The notes below the pieces were generated by a model, which saw only the letters and a program-made list of their open reading frames with translations, searched no databases and had not been told where the DNA came from. Positions 38,301 to 49,080 of a DNA stretch of 64,000 bases are shown piece by piece. This DNA comes from Cervus elaphus. Lineage: Eukaryota > Chordata > Mammalia > Artiodactyla > Cervidae. Both the position numbers and the translations under genes were made by a program. Position 1 is the stretch's first letter. Each line of letters begins with the position of its first letter. The stretch covers positions 53,954,001 through 54,018,000 of the forward strand of contig NC_057847.1 in NCBI RefSeq assembly GCF_910594005.1. The letters are read 5' to 3'.

Positions 38301-41300
38301 ATGTTAGCCTAAGGAGCTCCTGAAGGAATTTCTGATTCATGTGAAAACAGGAAGCATAGATCTTCTACCCATTGGTCAGCATCAGGTTTCAGATAAACAG
38401 ATATTGATGGCTGCCTTTTTCTCCCAGCCCATTCCTAACTGAGGAGGTTCTGCTTCACATAAAAAAGATCTTTGAGTTTATCTGCAGTGAGGTAGGGCTT
38501 TAATGATCAGTATCTGCAAGCCAGGAGCATGAATGTGATCTCATTGTATCACAGTGTAGAGATGAGATAGTCTAGAGCTACAGCACACCAGTGCATTGTG
38601 CCTGGGTGTCGGGAACAATTCTTCCATTTCCAAAGCCGCGACTCTTTCTCTTTCATCATTGTTTCCTTACCTCACTTGTATGCTTCTTCTGATACAGATC
38701 TGAGTGAGTTGTGCAAGCTTCAGACTTGCCAGCCCCCAGCTCCTAGGCCTAGTACAGAGTAATTCATAAACTTACCATATTAGACTATCAGATTGAAACC
38801 AAGGGTTTCTACTAGTGGTGGAATTGGAAAGCCCATTGTTTTGATTATCATTTCATCAGCCCCAACTGATACTAGTATGCTCAAGGAAAACATACTTCAG
38901 TTACAGTTGATTTTCAGATTCCAAAATGGTGCTGCAAAGCCTGTGCATCTCTAATTATATTTTATGCTAGGCTGTGCAATACCAAAATATACGCTGCAGC
39001 AATCAGTGAGTGAACAGTATCAATCAATTTGTAAACAGATGAAGTCACTCATTCCCAAACTGGTTTTCCAAAAACAATTACTAAATTACAATAGAAAAAA
39101 ATTGTACAGTTACTGTATTTGTGTGCTGTGTTACAATCAACATACCACGGAAACAAAACAATTTAATGCAGAAAAATCATCATTCATCTACATTATAATT
39201 GCTTCTTTTTCACATCTACAGGGCGGTTAATTAAAATTGTGATTAAATGCGGTCGCGCTGCCTAAGATGTCTTGCCCAAAACAGGTGGTACAGAATTTAA
39301 AAGTAAAAAAAATGTAATTAGCATTGGAAATTGAGAAATTGCCTGTAAGAATCAGTGTTAATTTCAGTCAGTGATGAGGTAATTTATAAATGAATGCAAT
39401 GGAGGCTGTGCGAATGCACATTGCCTTCCTTGCCATTCTTAGCATTCTCAGCATGCAGGTGAAAATGTTTTCAAAATATTGAGGTAATTTGAAAATCAAT
39501 CCATGCATTCTGTATCTTTTTTCCTCCCGTTTGTACCAAATGCTGAACAAATGCTGCCATAGATGGCACGATCCGCCCATTTTTTTACTTTCTAAAAGCA
39601 ATGCTGCACATATTTCAGACCTAGATTAAGAAACGTCACAACACCAAGTGCAAGTCTAAAATTGTTACAAGGGTTCGAACCCTCTACCTGAAGTTCTGAC
39701 TGACAGGGACTGGGTTTGCTGCGCATCACTGCCGTTGGTGAGAGAGAGCCCTGTGAAGGATTCTTTTCACAGAACAGGTAGTACAGACAGAAAGACCCAT
39801 AACCCATCCATTGGGTACTTGAGGTTTTATTTTTTTAACTTAAGGAGGAACTAGAGAGTTATAATAAAGCCTATAGTTTCTTTAGCTCTTTCGCTGTGTC
39901 TTTATTATTCTATTGATAAACCTCCAAAACCAGTTCATAAAGTTATTACTCAAAAATGGTTTTCCCAGAAATTAACTCTGCCTATTAATAACATCTCTCC
40001 TTTTAACCAAGATACAACTTTCTAACAAAACACGTTACCATCAACTTCATACTTGAAGCATGAATGCATACTTCATGCATTCTACTGGCAAAGTTTAGAT
40101 GCGGTTTTAAAAATTATTTGTATTTACACTATATTTTTGTTATTAGAATGAGAACCCCTAAGCTTTAAAAATCTCCTGTTAATGGAAGATACAACTCTCA
40201 TATGCTTATCCTCTCAGCTGAACAATATGAATTTAAGGTATTTTAATCATTAATCAAAAAGAATATGGTGTTTGCATGTATGGCTTCTTAAAGAGACTTC
40301 TTAGGGCTTTTTTCGCATTCCCTTCCTGTATTTGGCACTCAGCAAAATGATGCCTCCATATAAAGCTTATCCTAAGAATATGCTTAGTTAACTGTTACAG
40401 GTCAATCTGATAATCAGATTCTCTCATGTAAAATATTTTGCCTGGCTCTTTGCTGTTCGAGGCAGAAATCAATTATTTCACTCTGAAGATATTCTTTGGA
40501 TAATCCTAATATTTGGGGGGAGAGAGACGAAAACTAATAAACAGTCTGTTTCTCTGATGGTTTCTTACCATCCACTGATTTTAGGCCTATTACCAGGCCT
40601 ACCCCCATCGCCTTCCTCATCGCTTTTAGGATACAAATGAATTGTGCAGTTCAGACCAAGTGAATGGCATGCCGTCATGTCTCCCGTATTTAAATCTGTT
40701 TCCCATTTAATATTACAAGTAGAAATAAAATGAGACCTATAAATGGAGGACACTGAAAGGTCACCCGTTAGCTTCAAGATCCTTCGCCTTTCACCAGCTC
40801 CTGCTCCCCACTAACTGTACTTAGGGCGATTTCATCTTCCCACAGTCAGTTACTTTTAGTGAGGAAGCGTGCAGACTTCATCAGAGTGGCTTCCGGGATT
40901 CCCTTCAGGACCTGTGAACAGGAGACCGGCAGCCGCATGGGGCTTGGCTCAGGTTTCAGGAGGACGGTGGGATGGGGGCGGATCCATGACAGGCTCTGAG
41001 CTGCGCTGGTTCCGAGTTTACAAGGGGTCGCAGAGGTTAGAGAATCACAGATGTCAAGTGAGCCTCAGACCCTACCCCTTAAGAAATCTGCCATAGAAAT
41101 CTTCTTCCCTCTTTAGTTTGTGGTCCTCTGTAAACTCTCAGGGCAACGTGGAGTTCTTTACATGGGAATTGTCACCTGTGTTAGATCAGGCCATAGGCAA
41201 TGACAATATCTTTAATACAAGCTCATCTCCCAAGTATCTTTTCCATTCTCTTAGAGTCATCAAGATCTTCAGAAAAGGTCTGAACTATGTGGCTATGCCA

Positions 41301-41564
41301 GCACTAGATTGGCCAGAAATTTGTTTTTTTAAGTTCTTTATTTTTTTTTGCAGAGTTGGTCATGTGTGCTCCCTTGCTTCATTCCGCCATTGCTAGAAGC
41401 AGCACCTCTTCAAAGCCAATGTCAGGCTCATAGAAGAAAAATGCACATTTTCTTTTTCCACTCAGGGCTCCTTTCTGCCTTTATTCCTAAGGGTGATCTG
41501 AGATTTGAATTATAAGAAAAAACTTGTTCTTGTTGCAAAAATAATTAACATGTATTTTACCTGG
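35358..41564. other. Intron 2, repeat-poor noncoding, candidate enhancers
   Basis: No exon. Two stretches stand out as possible conserved regulatory elements by composition and transcription-factor-like words: 35930-36140 (SOX-like 'gaacaaagag', balanced base content) and 38960-39260 ('ggttaattaaaattgtgatt', homeobox-like). An A-run is at about 37135-37152. Conservation cannot be assessed from this window. Confidence 0.4.
36650..36687 (-). mobile_element. Tail-only retrotransposition scar (oligo-A with 15-bp TSD)
   Basis: A perfect 15-bp duplication, ttaggattgagtctt, at 36650-36664 and 36673-36687 flanks eight T. On the minus strand this is an A8 insert between target-site duplications. The cut site there reads TTTTT/AAGACT, the classic L1 endonuclease consensus TTTT/AA. 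Confidence 0.7.
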
Positions 41565-41772
41565 TAGGACTTACCAGGTGATGCAGTGGTAAAGAATCCA
41601 CCTGCCAATGCAAGAGATGCAAGAGAAGTGGACCCCTGGGTCCAGGTGATCACCTAGAGAAGGAAATGGCAACCCACTCCAGTATTCTTGCCTGGAAAAT
41701 TCCATGGACAGAGGAGCCTGGAGGACTACAGTCCATGGAGTTGCAAACAGTTGGACATCACTGAATGACTGA
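41565..41772 (+). mobile_element. Bov-tA type SINE
   Basis: Forward ruminant SINE: 'gatgcagtggtaaagaatcc', then 'ggcaacccactccagtattc', then the tail 'gactacagtccatggagttg'. A CA repeat follows at about 41779-41790. It marks the right edge of the insertion-free block. Confidence 0.9.
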
Positions 41773-41829
41773 GCATGCACACACACACACATTCTACCAG
41801 TTACTTTTTAGGCTTCTGGTATTTCAGTA

Positions 41830-42425
41830 GAAAATGGTAGCATTTATTCATCCTGCATTAACTGAGCATCTCCTATGTGTAGGCATTGAACTTGAGGCTG
41901 CAAATCAAAAAATGAATGATAGAGTCTGGACCCCTGAGGAGCTCACTGCCTAGTGAGAAAGAGGGGCTTCCAGAAATTAGGAATATGTGGTGAGTGCCGT
42001 GAAGAACTTTGTATCCAGTGAGTAGAGAGCGCAGACAATGGCTTAACTAGATCTGGGAGCAGGCAGTTAGGGCAGACTTCCTGGGGGAGGCAACTTTTTG
42101 AAGCGAGGATGGTCACATGGCTCAGGTTTCACCAGTGGAGTTGGAGAAGGGTATCCTGGGCTGAGAAGAGGGCCTGTACAGGCCTTGAAGGAGGGAAAGG
42201 GAGACCCATTGAGGTGCTGTCAGGCAAGCAGCATATCTGGAACAGAGCCCCAGTGCAAGGGGATAAGCTTGAATTGAGTCTGCAAAGGTGGTTTGTGATC
42301 AGAAGCACCTCCTGTCACATATTTCTGGCTCTTATCCAATAAATAGGTGATGGTGAGCTCGTGAAACACTTTTTAAAGAAGAATGACATAATCATATTTG
42401 TATTTCAGTGAAATGTCTCTGGTGA
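41830..42425 (-). repeat. L2-like end plus ancient interspersed repeat
   Basis: The first 110 bp resemble a reverse L2 3' end ('taactgagcatctcctatgt', 'gaggagctcactgcctagtg'). The rest shows the landmark series of the unnamed repeat at 5500-5765 ('agacttcctgggggaggcaa', 'tgacataatcatatttg'). It is diverged, old and noncoding. Family naming needs a repeat library. Confidence 0.5.
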
Positions 42426-42434
42426 CTGTAGGAA

Positions 42435-42605
42435 AGCTAATATTATCTAACATTTATTGAGTACTTATAATGTGCTGAGACTGGTGCTGAGAATTTTGCC
42501 TATGTCATCTGACGTTGCCCTGACAACCATTCTATCAAAGAGATGCTATTATTTCAGTACATTTTTTACTGATGAGGAAATGAAGGCTTAGAAAGGGCAT
42601 GAGTC
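42435..42605 (-). mobile_element. MIR SINE relic
   Basis: Reverse MIR: 'tattgagtacttataatgtg', 'tttactgatgaggaaatgaa', 'ggcttagaaaggg'. Good core match. Confidence 0.7.
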
Positions 42606-45600
42606 TGGAGTCAGGAAGAAAGTTTATGGTTAAATGTTACTGGAATTGTAGAATTTCCAGAATTACAAGTAATTCTGGAAAAACATTTGGAAAAAGAAAC
42701 CTAGCACTTGAAAAAGAGTTAAAGTGAGGCAGTTTGACTTACTTTGCTCTAGGTGAATAGTGAGACTAAGTTGAGTATATGGATTTTTTTCATCCTCAAA
42801 ATTCTCCCTCTCATTCATCACTAGGCCAGCTTGGGAAAAAAAAAAATGAAATGAAAAATAATTCTTGATGCTCAAAAACTGATCCTAGAGTGTGTTGCAT
42901 CTTTGAGAGTTTGGAAAGAGATGGTTAACAGACAGCCCTTCAAAACAGTGGAGTTTAGTAAACCCCGGAACACTGGCCTTGCTGATTTAATTCATGACAT
43001 TAAGGCCTTACGAGGAAGCAAATGAAAATAATCCGTTTGCGATGACTCTTTCCCCCCTTTTCTGAGTTAACTCTTCCATTGCCTAAGACTCACAAATCCT
43101 TAAACTTCCAGATTCTCCACACTGCCTTATCTCTGCCATCCCATGGCAGGCCCTAAAGCTGCTAACATTTTGTAACAACTATGTGACAAATTGTTGTGCT
43201 TTTATTCATGCCGGACATCTTGGCCAGGCCTGCTTGTTGTGTTTTCTGTTTGGCTGTGTCATGGCACCAAAGGTGGCTGCCTTTGTACAGCATGTCAAAT
43301 CTGGTTAACATGCAGCCATTTATCTTTAAAACCACTCCTGCACAAAGGCAGTGGTGGGCCAGGCCACAGGGCTCCTAGCACAACCCGATTTTTCAGACCA
43401 TCTTTTCTGCATATGGGGAGCACATTGGACAGCAGACAAGATGTTTTGTGATTTGGGGAATCTCTTAGAGACAAATTGTAGAGTGCAAGTGCAGTGTCGC
43501 TGGACTGCTGGGTGCCCAGTGAAGTGAGGAAAATCAAATACAGCACAGGCTGAAAGAATGAAGCGAGAATTCATATCTCTGTGCAGAACATGCACAGTAC
43601 TTTGCTCACACAGAGAGTTGATGCATAGACAAAAGCATGTTTGCTTGGTGGTTATTTGCAGGGGATTCTATAGATAGAGCTCTATGTATATTGGCACATA
43701 AGCCTTCTTTGAGTGTTTTGGACTGGTGAGTGTGTCCACATCCGAACATGGAAGTGAGATGGTAGAGGAGGACAATTTGCTGTTACAGATTTAAAACCTG
43801 GGAAAGACCTAGTTCACTGAGGCGTTTCTCTCCTAATGTAGCAGAAGCAGAATCTTTGTTTTCAGCGGTTGTTTCCATAAAGAGCTCTGTGTGTGTTTAA
43901 GGCAAACTCAGAGCCATTGAGCGTCAAGTGCCACAGTGAAAGATGCTGAGGACTTTTCTTACTGTAAAATGACTGCAAACTTTATAACCTAATTCACTTT
44001 GGATTTTCATTTCCTGATTGTTTCAAGGTGTCTTGGGGATGATTTGCCCTTAAATAACTAATTATCAGCAAAGGAGAAAAGACAGCAATAAAAAAAAACT
44101 GTGATAAACCTTCATGAACCAGTTTAACTAAATCGAAAAATTTACTTCCTCAGATCACTGAAAAGACTGAACATAGCAAAACCATATGATTTAAATGAAT
44201 TGTTAGGAATTATAAGTAGTTAATATAAATGTATGTATACATAAATACAGATACGCACATGTTCGTGTGTGTGTGTGTGTGTGTAAATATATATATTATA
44301 CTGAGGTTGCTTGAAGAAACAAGCACCCAGTCTTCCTTTTTCTTTTTCTTTCTTTCTCTCTCTCTCTCTTTTTTTTTTTTTTGGAGTAAAGGACCCAAGA
44401 GATTGCCTTTCACTTTGAAAACAATCTCTAATATCAGGAAAATGCGCTGTTTGTTTATGCGTACATAATGCAAGTTTGTCCGCCTGGGAACTGCAGCAAA
44501 TGGGAGAAGTATGCATGGATTTCACAGGTAACAGGATTACGTGGGCACATAATTGATCCATTTGGAGAAAAAAAATGACAGTGCTCTAAAGATGCCTAGG
44601 CTTTGGAGATGGAGTTTATGAAACAGGCATTTGTAAATTCAAAGGAATCAATATGTCAATTTTATTACATCTCAGAACCAGCTGGGCATTAAAGGAACAG
44701 TAGCCTCTTTAAAAAAAAATGGCAGCTGTGTATTCCCACATTGTCTACCTTCCTTAAAGGGATTAGAATTTAAGGACATGAACTTAGAGATTTCTACCTT
44801 TCCAGAAATTAATTTAAGTTGTCAAAAAAAAAAAAACCAATACTTCAGCATTTTCTCAGTTTTATCCTTTGCTGATAACTAGTTATTTAAGGGCAAGTCA
44901 CCTCTAAAACACCTTGAAACAATTGAGAAATGAAAACCCAAAGTGAAAATATCTGATTCATTATTACAATTAAAGTCTAATAATAGATATAGGTAATAAG
45001 TAGAATAGTGACTCTCACATTGATTGAATACAGTCAAGGATTCATTAGAATTCTTACCTGCATCATGCTTTTCAACGATGCCTAGATTTTTACCTCTTCA
45101 CTGTTCTAAGAACATAATTTAAGAGCTAAACTTTGGATGTCCCGCGGAATTTGGTCTGTGCAAGTTTGAAATATTCCTGTTTTATTAGAGTTTTTGACAA
45201 TTTTCAAAAAGACCAACCTATTTTAAATGAAGTTCCCAGATAATAGGATTTGGCCAACAACCATGAGAGTTGTGTATAGGATGTGAATTCAAGATACATC
45301 TTTAAGATCCCAAAGAGCTTACCCAACTGAGGATGAAAGTTAAGAGTCTATTAACTGGTCCACATGCAAGTGAAGCAACACTTGCCTTCACATCCCTAGT
45401 GTGTGCTGCCTGCTCCTCCCTCAAAGGTGAACTGCTCTGCTATTTCATGCTCACATCTCCGCTCCCCAGCCTCCTGGTCAAAGGACACCCCTAGATCCAT
45501 TCACTTACAGGGAATGGAGTCCAGCTGTCCTCTCTCCCCGGGGAATGAGGATTTCAGTACCCCAAAAAGAATGGAGCATTCAGACACAAACAGATCTGTG

Positions 45601-45694
45601 TCCGAATTCTGATTCTTTTGTGTGGTCCTAGGTGTATTTCTTAATCCCTCTGAGTTTCTGTTTATAATGCATAGAATGGAGTCCAGTATTTACT
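42606..45694. other. Intron 2 noncoding spacer
   Basis: No gene or young repeat apart from the GT and pyrimidine tracts at 44264-44382. Open frames are short and have no recognisable similarity. Confidence 0.45.
44264..44382. repeat. (GT)n followed by polypyrimidine tract
   Basis: About ten GT units (44264-44284) lie 48 bp before a near-pure pyrimidine tract of about 50 nt (44333-44382) with CT repeats and T15. Possible Z-DNA and triplex-forming sequence side by side. Confidence 0.9.
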
Positions 45695-45828
45695 TCAGGA
45701 CGTTCCTGTTGGTTTAGTGCTTAAGACTCCACGCTTCCACTGCAGGAGGCACAGGCTCGCCCCCTGGTCGAGGAGCTAGGATCCTGCATGCCACACAGTG
45801 CGGCCAAATAATAACAAAAGTTTAATTT
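45695..45828 (+). mobile_element. CHR-2 type SINE, diverged
   Basis: Forward copy: 'acgttcctgttggtttagtg', 'cacgcttccactgcaggagg', 'cgaggagctaggatcctgca', 'gccacacagtgcggccaaa'. The gcggccaaa terminus is typical of this family. Confidence 0.75.
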
Positions 45829-46225
45829 ATAGCATCATTGGAGTCTTCAACAGAATTTAAAGGGCAGTATCTGAAACCTAGAAGATACTCACTACATTCT
45901 GCTTATGACTATTTCAAGGTGTGACTAATCAGGCTGCCAGGAATTCTATGATACAGGTACTTCAGTTTCTGGGTCATGCTGAAACATTCTTGAAAAGAAG
46001 AAATAGTAACCTTAAGCTGAGGTGTTCATTCCTCTTCAATTCTTTAGGGAGTGTTAAAAAACAACAACCACAAAAGAGATAGTCACAGTGGTTGGCACAG
46101 CCTTACACCTTTGCCTTTCGAGGAAATAGGCATGGTACTTTCTCTTTATAGGAACAATGCCCTCTTTAAAAAACACTCCTCAAAAAATATATTCTGAGCT
46201 GACCTTTACCGTAGCACCTACAATT
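45829..46225. other. Intron 2 noncoding spacer
   Basis: No gene or recognisable repeat. Confidence 0.45.
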
Positions 46226-46227
46226 TC

Positions 46228-46325
46228 TGATTCTGTTTGTCTCCTCACAAATGTGTAAATGCCTTGAGGACAGTCTTGTCCATCTCTCTGTCACCAGTGA
46301 CTAGCTCAGCACAAAAGTCATTTTG
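46228..46325 (+). mobile_element. L2 LINE 3' end relic
   Basis: Contains 'ttgtctcctcacaaatgtgt', 'gccttgaggacagtcttgtc' and 'agtgactagctcagcac', the diverged L2 3'-end pattern. Boundaries are approximate. Confidence 0.5.
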
Positions 46326-46594
46326 CTAAAGTGAGGCTGTACTTAATATGAAGATGAATCCATTCTACTCAACTATCTTCTGAAAATGAATACGGCAGGT
46401 ACATTAAACATTTAGTATATATTATAATATCTAGAAAGCAGCTTTTGATAGCTTATGTTAAACTCCCTACCACCCAATTAACAATGTCTTGAACTTTACT
46501 TAGTGACAGCTATGCCATTTTGAATGCTTGAGCTTTTTTTCTTGTAGCTTGTATTTAAATCAACTGGCTTTTGCCTTTCAAAATGACCCCTTTA

Positions 46595-46640
46595 GTCTAC
46601 GGCCATACCACCCTGAACGCGCCTGATCTCGTCTGATCTC
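46595..46640 (+). pseudogene. 5S rRNA 5' fragment (retrotransposed)
   Basis: The 46 nt begin exactly at the mature 5S rRNA 5' end (gtctacggccataccaccct) and run through 'gatctcgtctgatctc' with one C-to-T change. The rest of the 121-nt RNA is absent, including most of the internal promoter, so it cannot be a working gene. A 13-bp duplication, aatgaccccttta, flanks it at 46582-46594 and 46643-46655, which shows an RNA-mediated or template-switch insertion. Confidence 0.85.
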
Positions 46641-46655
46641 AGAATGACCCCTTTA

Positions 46656-47940
46656 CAAGTGAGTCAAGGAGGCAGAGAGAGAGGCAGTCTGGGTGCTCAA
46701 GAGAGCCTAGTCTTTGAACATATTGGTTTTTACTTCATACCAGCCATTCGGCCACCAAGTTGCTCAACCTGACCTTATCTCCATTTCTCATAATACTTAT
46801 GTCACAGTTGTTGCAAAGGATTATTGGTAATAGGTAGAAGTATCAAATTTATTATATAATAAGTATTTGATGTTCTGTCCTCTACCTCCACTCTTCATTG
46901 TTTCTTGAGTATCTGCTTTGGGTTGGCCTTTAGTGAGCTTCCCCTCTTACTCCTTCTGTCAATTACTAAGTCTGTCAACGTTTAATACACATGAATGGTG
47001 GATCTCTTACCCCAATTGCAAATATCATTATGAGAATTGGACTGTTTTCAACTCAAGGAAATGAGCATGTAAAAGTACCTTCTGTACTTGGAATTACAGT
47101 CACTCTAACTATTTTCTGCCTAATCTGACTATTTCTTTGTTTCCCCCATCCTTTTTAGTGAACCACTTTGTTTTTCCTGCAAGAGTTTGCCACCATTTTG
47201 TGCTTGACTATCTCAGATCTCTCTTCTTCTTGAGCCTTTGAAGACAGTAGAAAAAAGATGCGCTAGGGTCTCTTGACTTTATATGTTCATCATGCAACTA
47301 TGAGGACTGGTTAGTTAATAGAACAGATTAAAACACTTTGTTTGATTCTGCTTAAGCATACCAGAAATACATTCAAATCTACAGCTACAAAATGTAAAGA
47401 AGGTAGTCCAAATATAGTACTACATAATGAGGCTCCCTGTTGGTAGTATATAAAGCAGTTTAGAGTATAGCTTCAAATTCTAATGAAGATCATTTTAAAT
47501 TTTGCACTGAATTGTGAATTTAAAATTCCCATGTTCTCCATAAGTATCTGAAGAGGGGCATGTAAATACCATAAGTGAATTAATTACTGCCTTAAGTTGG
47601 TAAAGCATGTGTGAATCCAAACTTTATTCTTGAACTTGCACTTCTCTTCCCAAGGTTTTTTGAACCATTTCCTATATGCCGAGTTCTGAGTACCTAGTCA
47701 ACTGCTAAGGACATATAAAAGAGGTATTTTTCTTTGCATGGATTACATGTTTCAATCTCAGAAAATCACCACCACCACCACCACAAGAAGCCTTCCCTGT
47801 ATCATATCCATGTGTAACATGCAATTCATAAAGCAGAAAAGAGAAATTTATAATCAAAAACTTCAGAAACTATGAAAAACTTTTGTCCCTCCTTTTGCTA
47901 TTAAATTATCAGTTTCTTTCTCTGGGAAGAAACGGAAGTC
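46656..47940. other. Intron 2 noncoding spacer
   Basis: No gene or clear repeat. A small (CAC)n run lies at 47767-47784. Confidence 0.45.
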
Positions 47941-48100
47941 TAAATGGCAAGAATATCTTTAACTCTTGCTTCTCTCTTGGTGATGTCACATGGGACCATA
48001 GAAGTTTTCGGACAACTTTTCCAAGCTGATGTTTTTGAGGTAAACCCCAGCAGGAGGGAGAATGCAGCTGCTGTGAGCTCACCATTGGTGCCCACATGGT

Positions 48101-48361
48101 GCCCACACCGGTTCCTTCAGAGACTCCGTCATTTCCATGGACGGGCCAGAGGCCCTGCCAATATCCGCACATCATTGGCATGATAGACCATAACAGCTTC
48201 TTCGGAGCCGTTTCGGTCCGTCGTGTCAATGCGTACTCAGGGAGTCCTCAATGCATGGATCATTGACACGCACTCCATAACGGCTCCTTAGCAGCCGTTA
48301 TCGGGTATCAAGTCAATGCATACTCTGGGAGCCTTTAACGCACAGGCCTGCACAAGCAGAC
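48101..48361. repeat. CpG-rich ~87-bp tandem repeat with hairpins
   Basis: Two clear copies start at 48188 and 48275. Each opens with 'ccataac', continues through 'agccgtt', 'gtcaatgc', 'tactc' and 'gggag', and is diverged at scattered positions. A weaker third copy may begin near 48101. Copy two contains a perfect 9-bp stem (48277-48285 with 48293-48301) around a 7-nt loop. CpG content is high for this AT-rich intron. I do not recognise the family. Alternatives are a degraded LTR or an old conserved repeat. Confidence 0.7.
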
Positions 48362-48894
48362 ACATTCCGAATACTAAAATTCCTGAGGAAAATTAGTCAT
48401 TGCCCATGTGTGATCACTGTTTTCCATTTTGAATTTTAACCATTTTGGGGAAAGGGTGAGAAGGGAAAATACCAGAGTCATCTGAAAAGTCCTTCAAAGA
48501 CATGCAAAAGTTGTCAGGGTGGGCTGAGTGCATGAAGGTGACAAGCTGCTAATTTTTTCCTTTCCAGAGCCTCATTTTATTGTGTCAAGTTCTAGAAAGC
48601 CCTTCGCTTTTATGGAGGCTCTTTTCAGGCAGGGTACAGGCCAGAAAACCCTTTTTATGGTTCAGAGATAAATCCAAGAAAATGTTGTGGAAATGATGAC
48701 AGGCTCTCTAACTATAAAACAACTGTAGTAGGTATCATTATAATAATCTTGCAGAGCTACGCACATCAAAAATATCACAGTTCATGATGATCTCTGCAAG
48801 AGATTTCAGTTGGTTGTCATTCCAGACTTTTAATAAATAACATGTTGCGTAGGAAATGTTCTGCAAGGATCAAAATAAAATAATGATAAGGAAG
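48362..48894. other. Intron 2 noncoding spacer
   Basis: No gene or recognisable repeat. Confidence 0.45.
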
Positions 48895-49080
48895 ATGATA
48901 GTAATAGCCACCGTTTATTATATCCTCACTGTGTGGCAGGCACTTTGTATGCATTATCTCATTTAATCAGGAAACCATGGTAAGGTTAAATAACTTGCCT
49001 GATGTCACACAACTGCGAAGACACGGCGGTGGGATTTGAACTGGGTTGGGTGAGAGCGTGGCTTGCACCATTATCTTGCT
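48895..49080 (-). mobile_element. MIR SINE relic
   Basis: Reverse MIR with good landmarks: 'gtggcaggcactttgtatgc', 'attatctcatttaatcagg', 'ttgcctgatgtcacacaact', 'gggatttgaactggg'. Confidence 0.8.

Noticed and set aside
39670..39683. tRNA gene, from the palindrome agggttcgaaccct resembling a T-arm/B-box
   Set aside because: No A-box, acceptor-stem pairing or cloverleaf could be fitted on either strand. It is only a 14-bp palindrome.
46595..46640. Functional 5S rRNA gene
   Set aside because: Only the first 46 nt are present and most of the internal control region is missing.
47944..48229. Overlapping 79- and 106-codon frames as a new gene
   Set aside because: No recognisable domains. The frames run on opposite strands through the odd tandem-repeat region, and no splice or promoter context is seen. 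The region was reported as a repeat instead.
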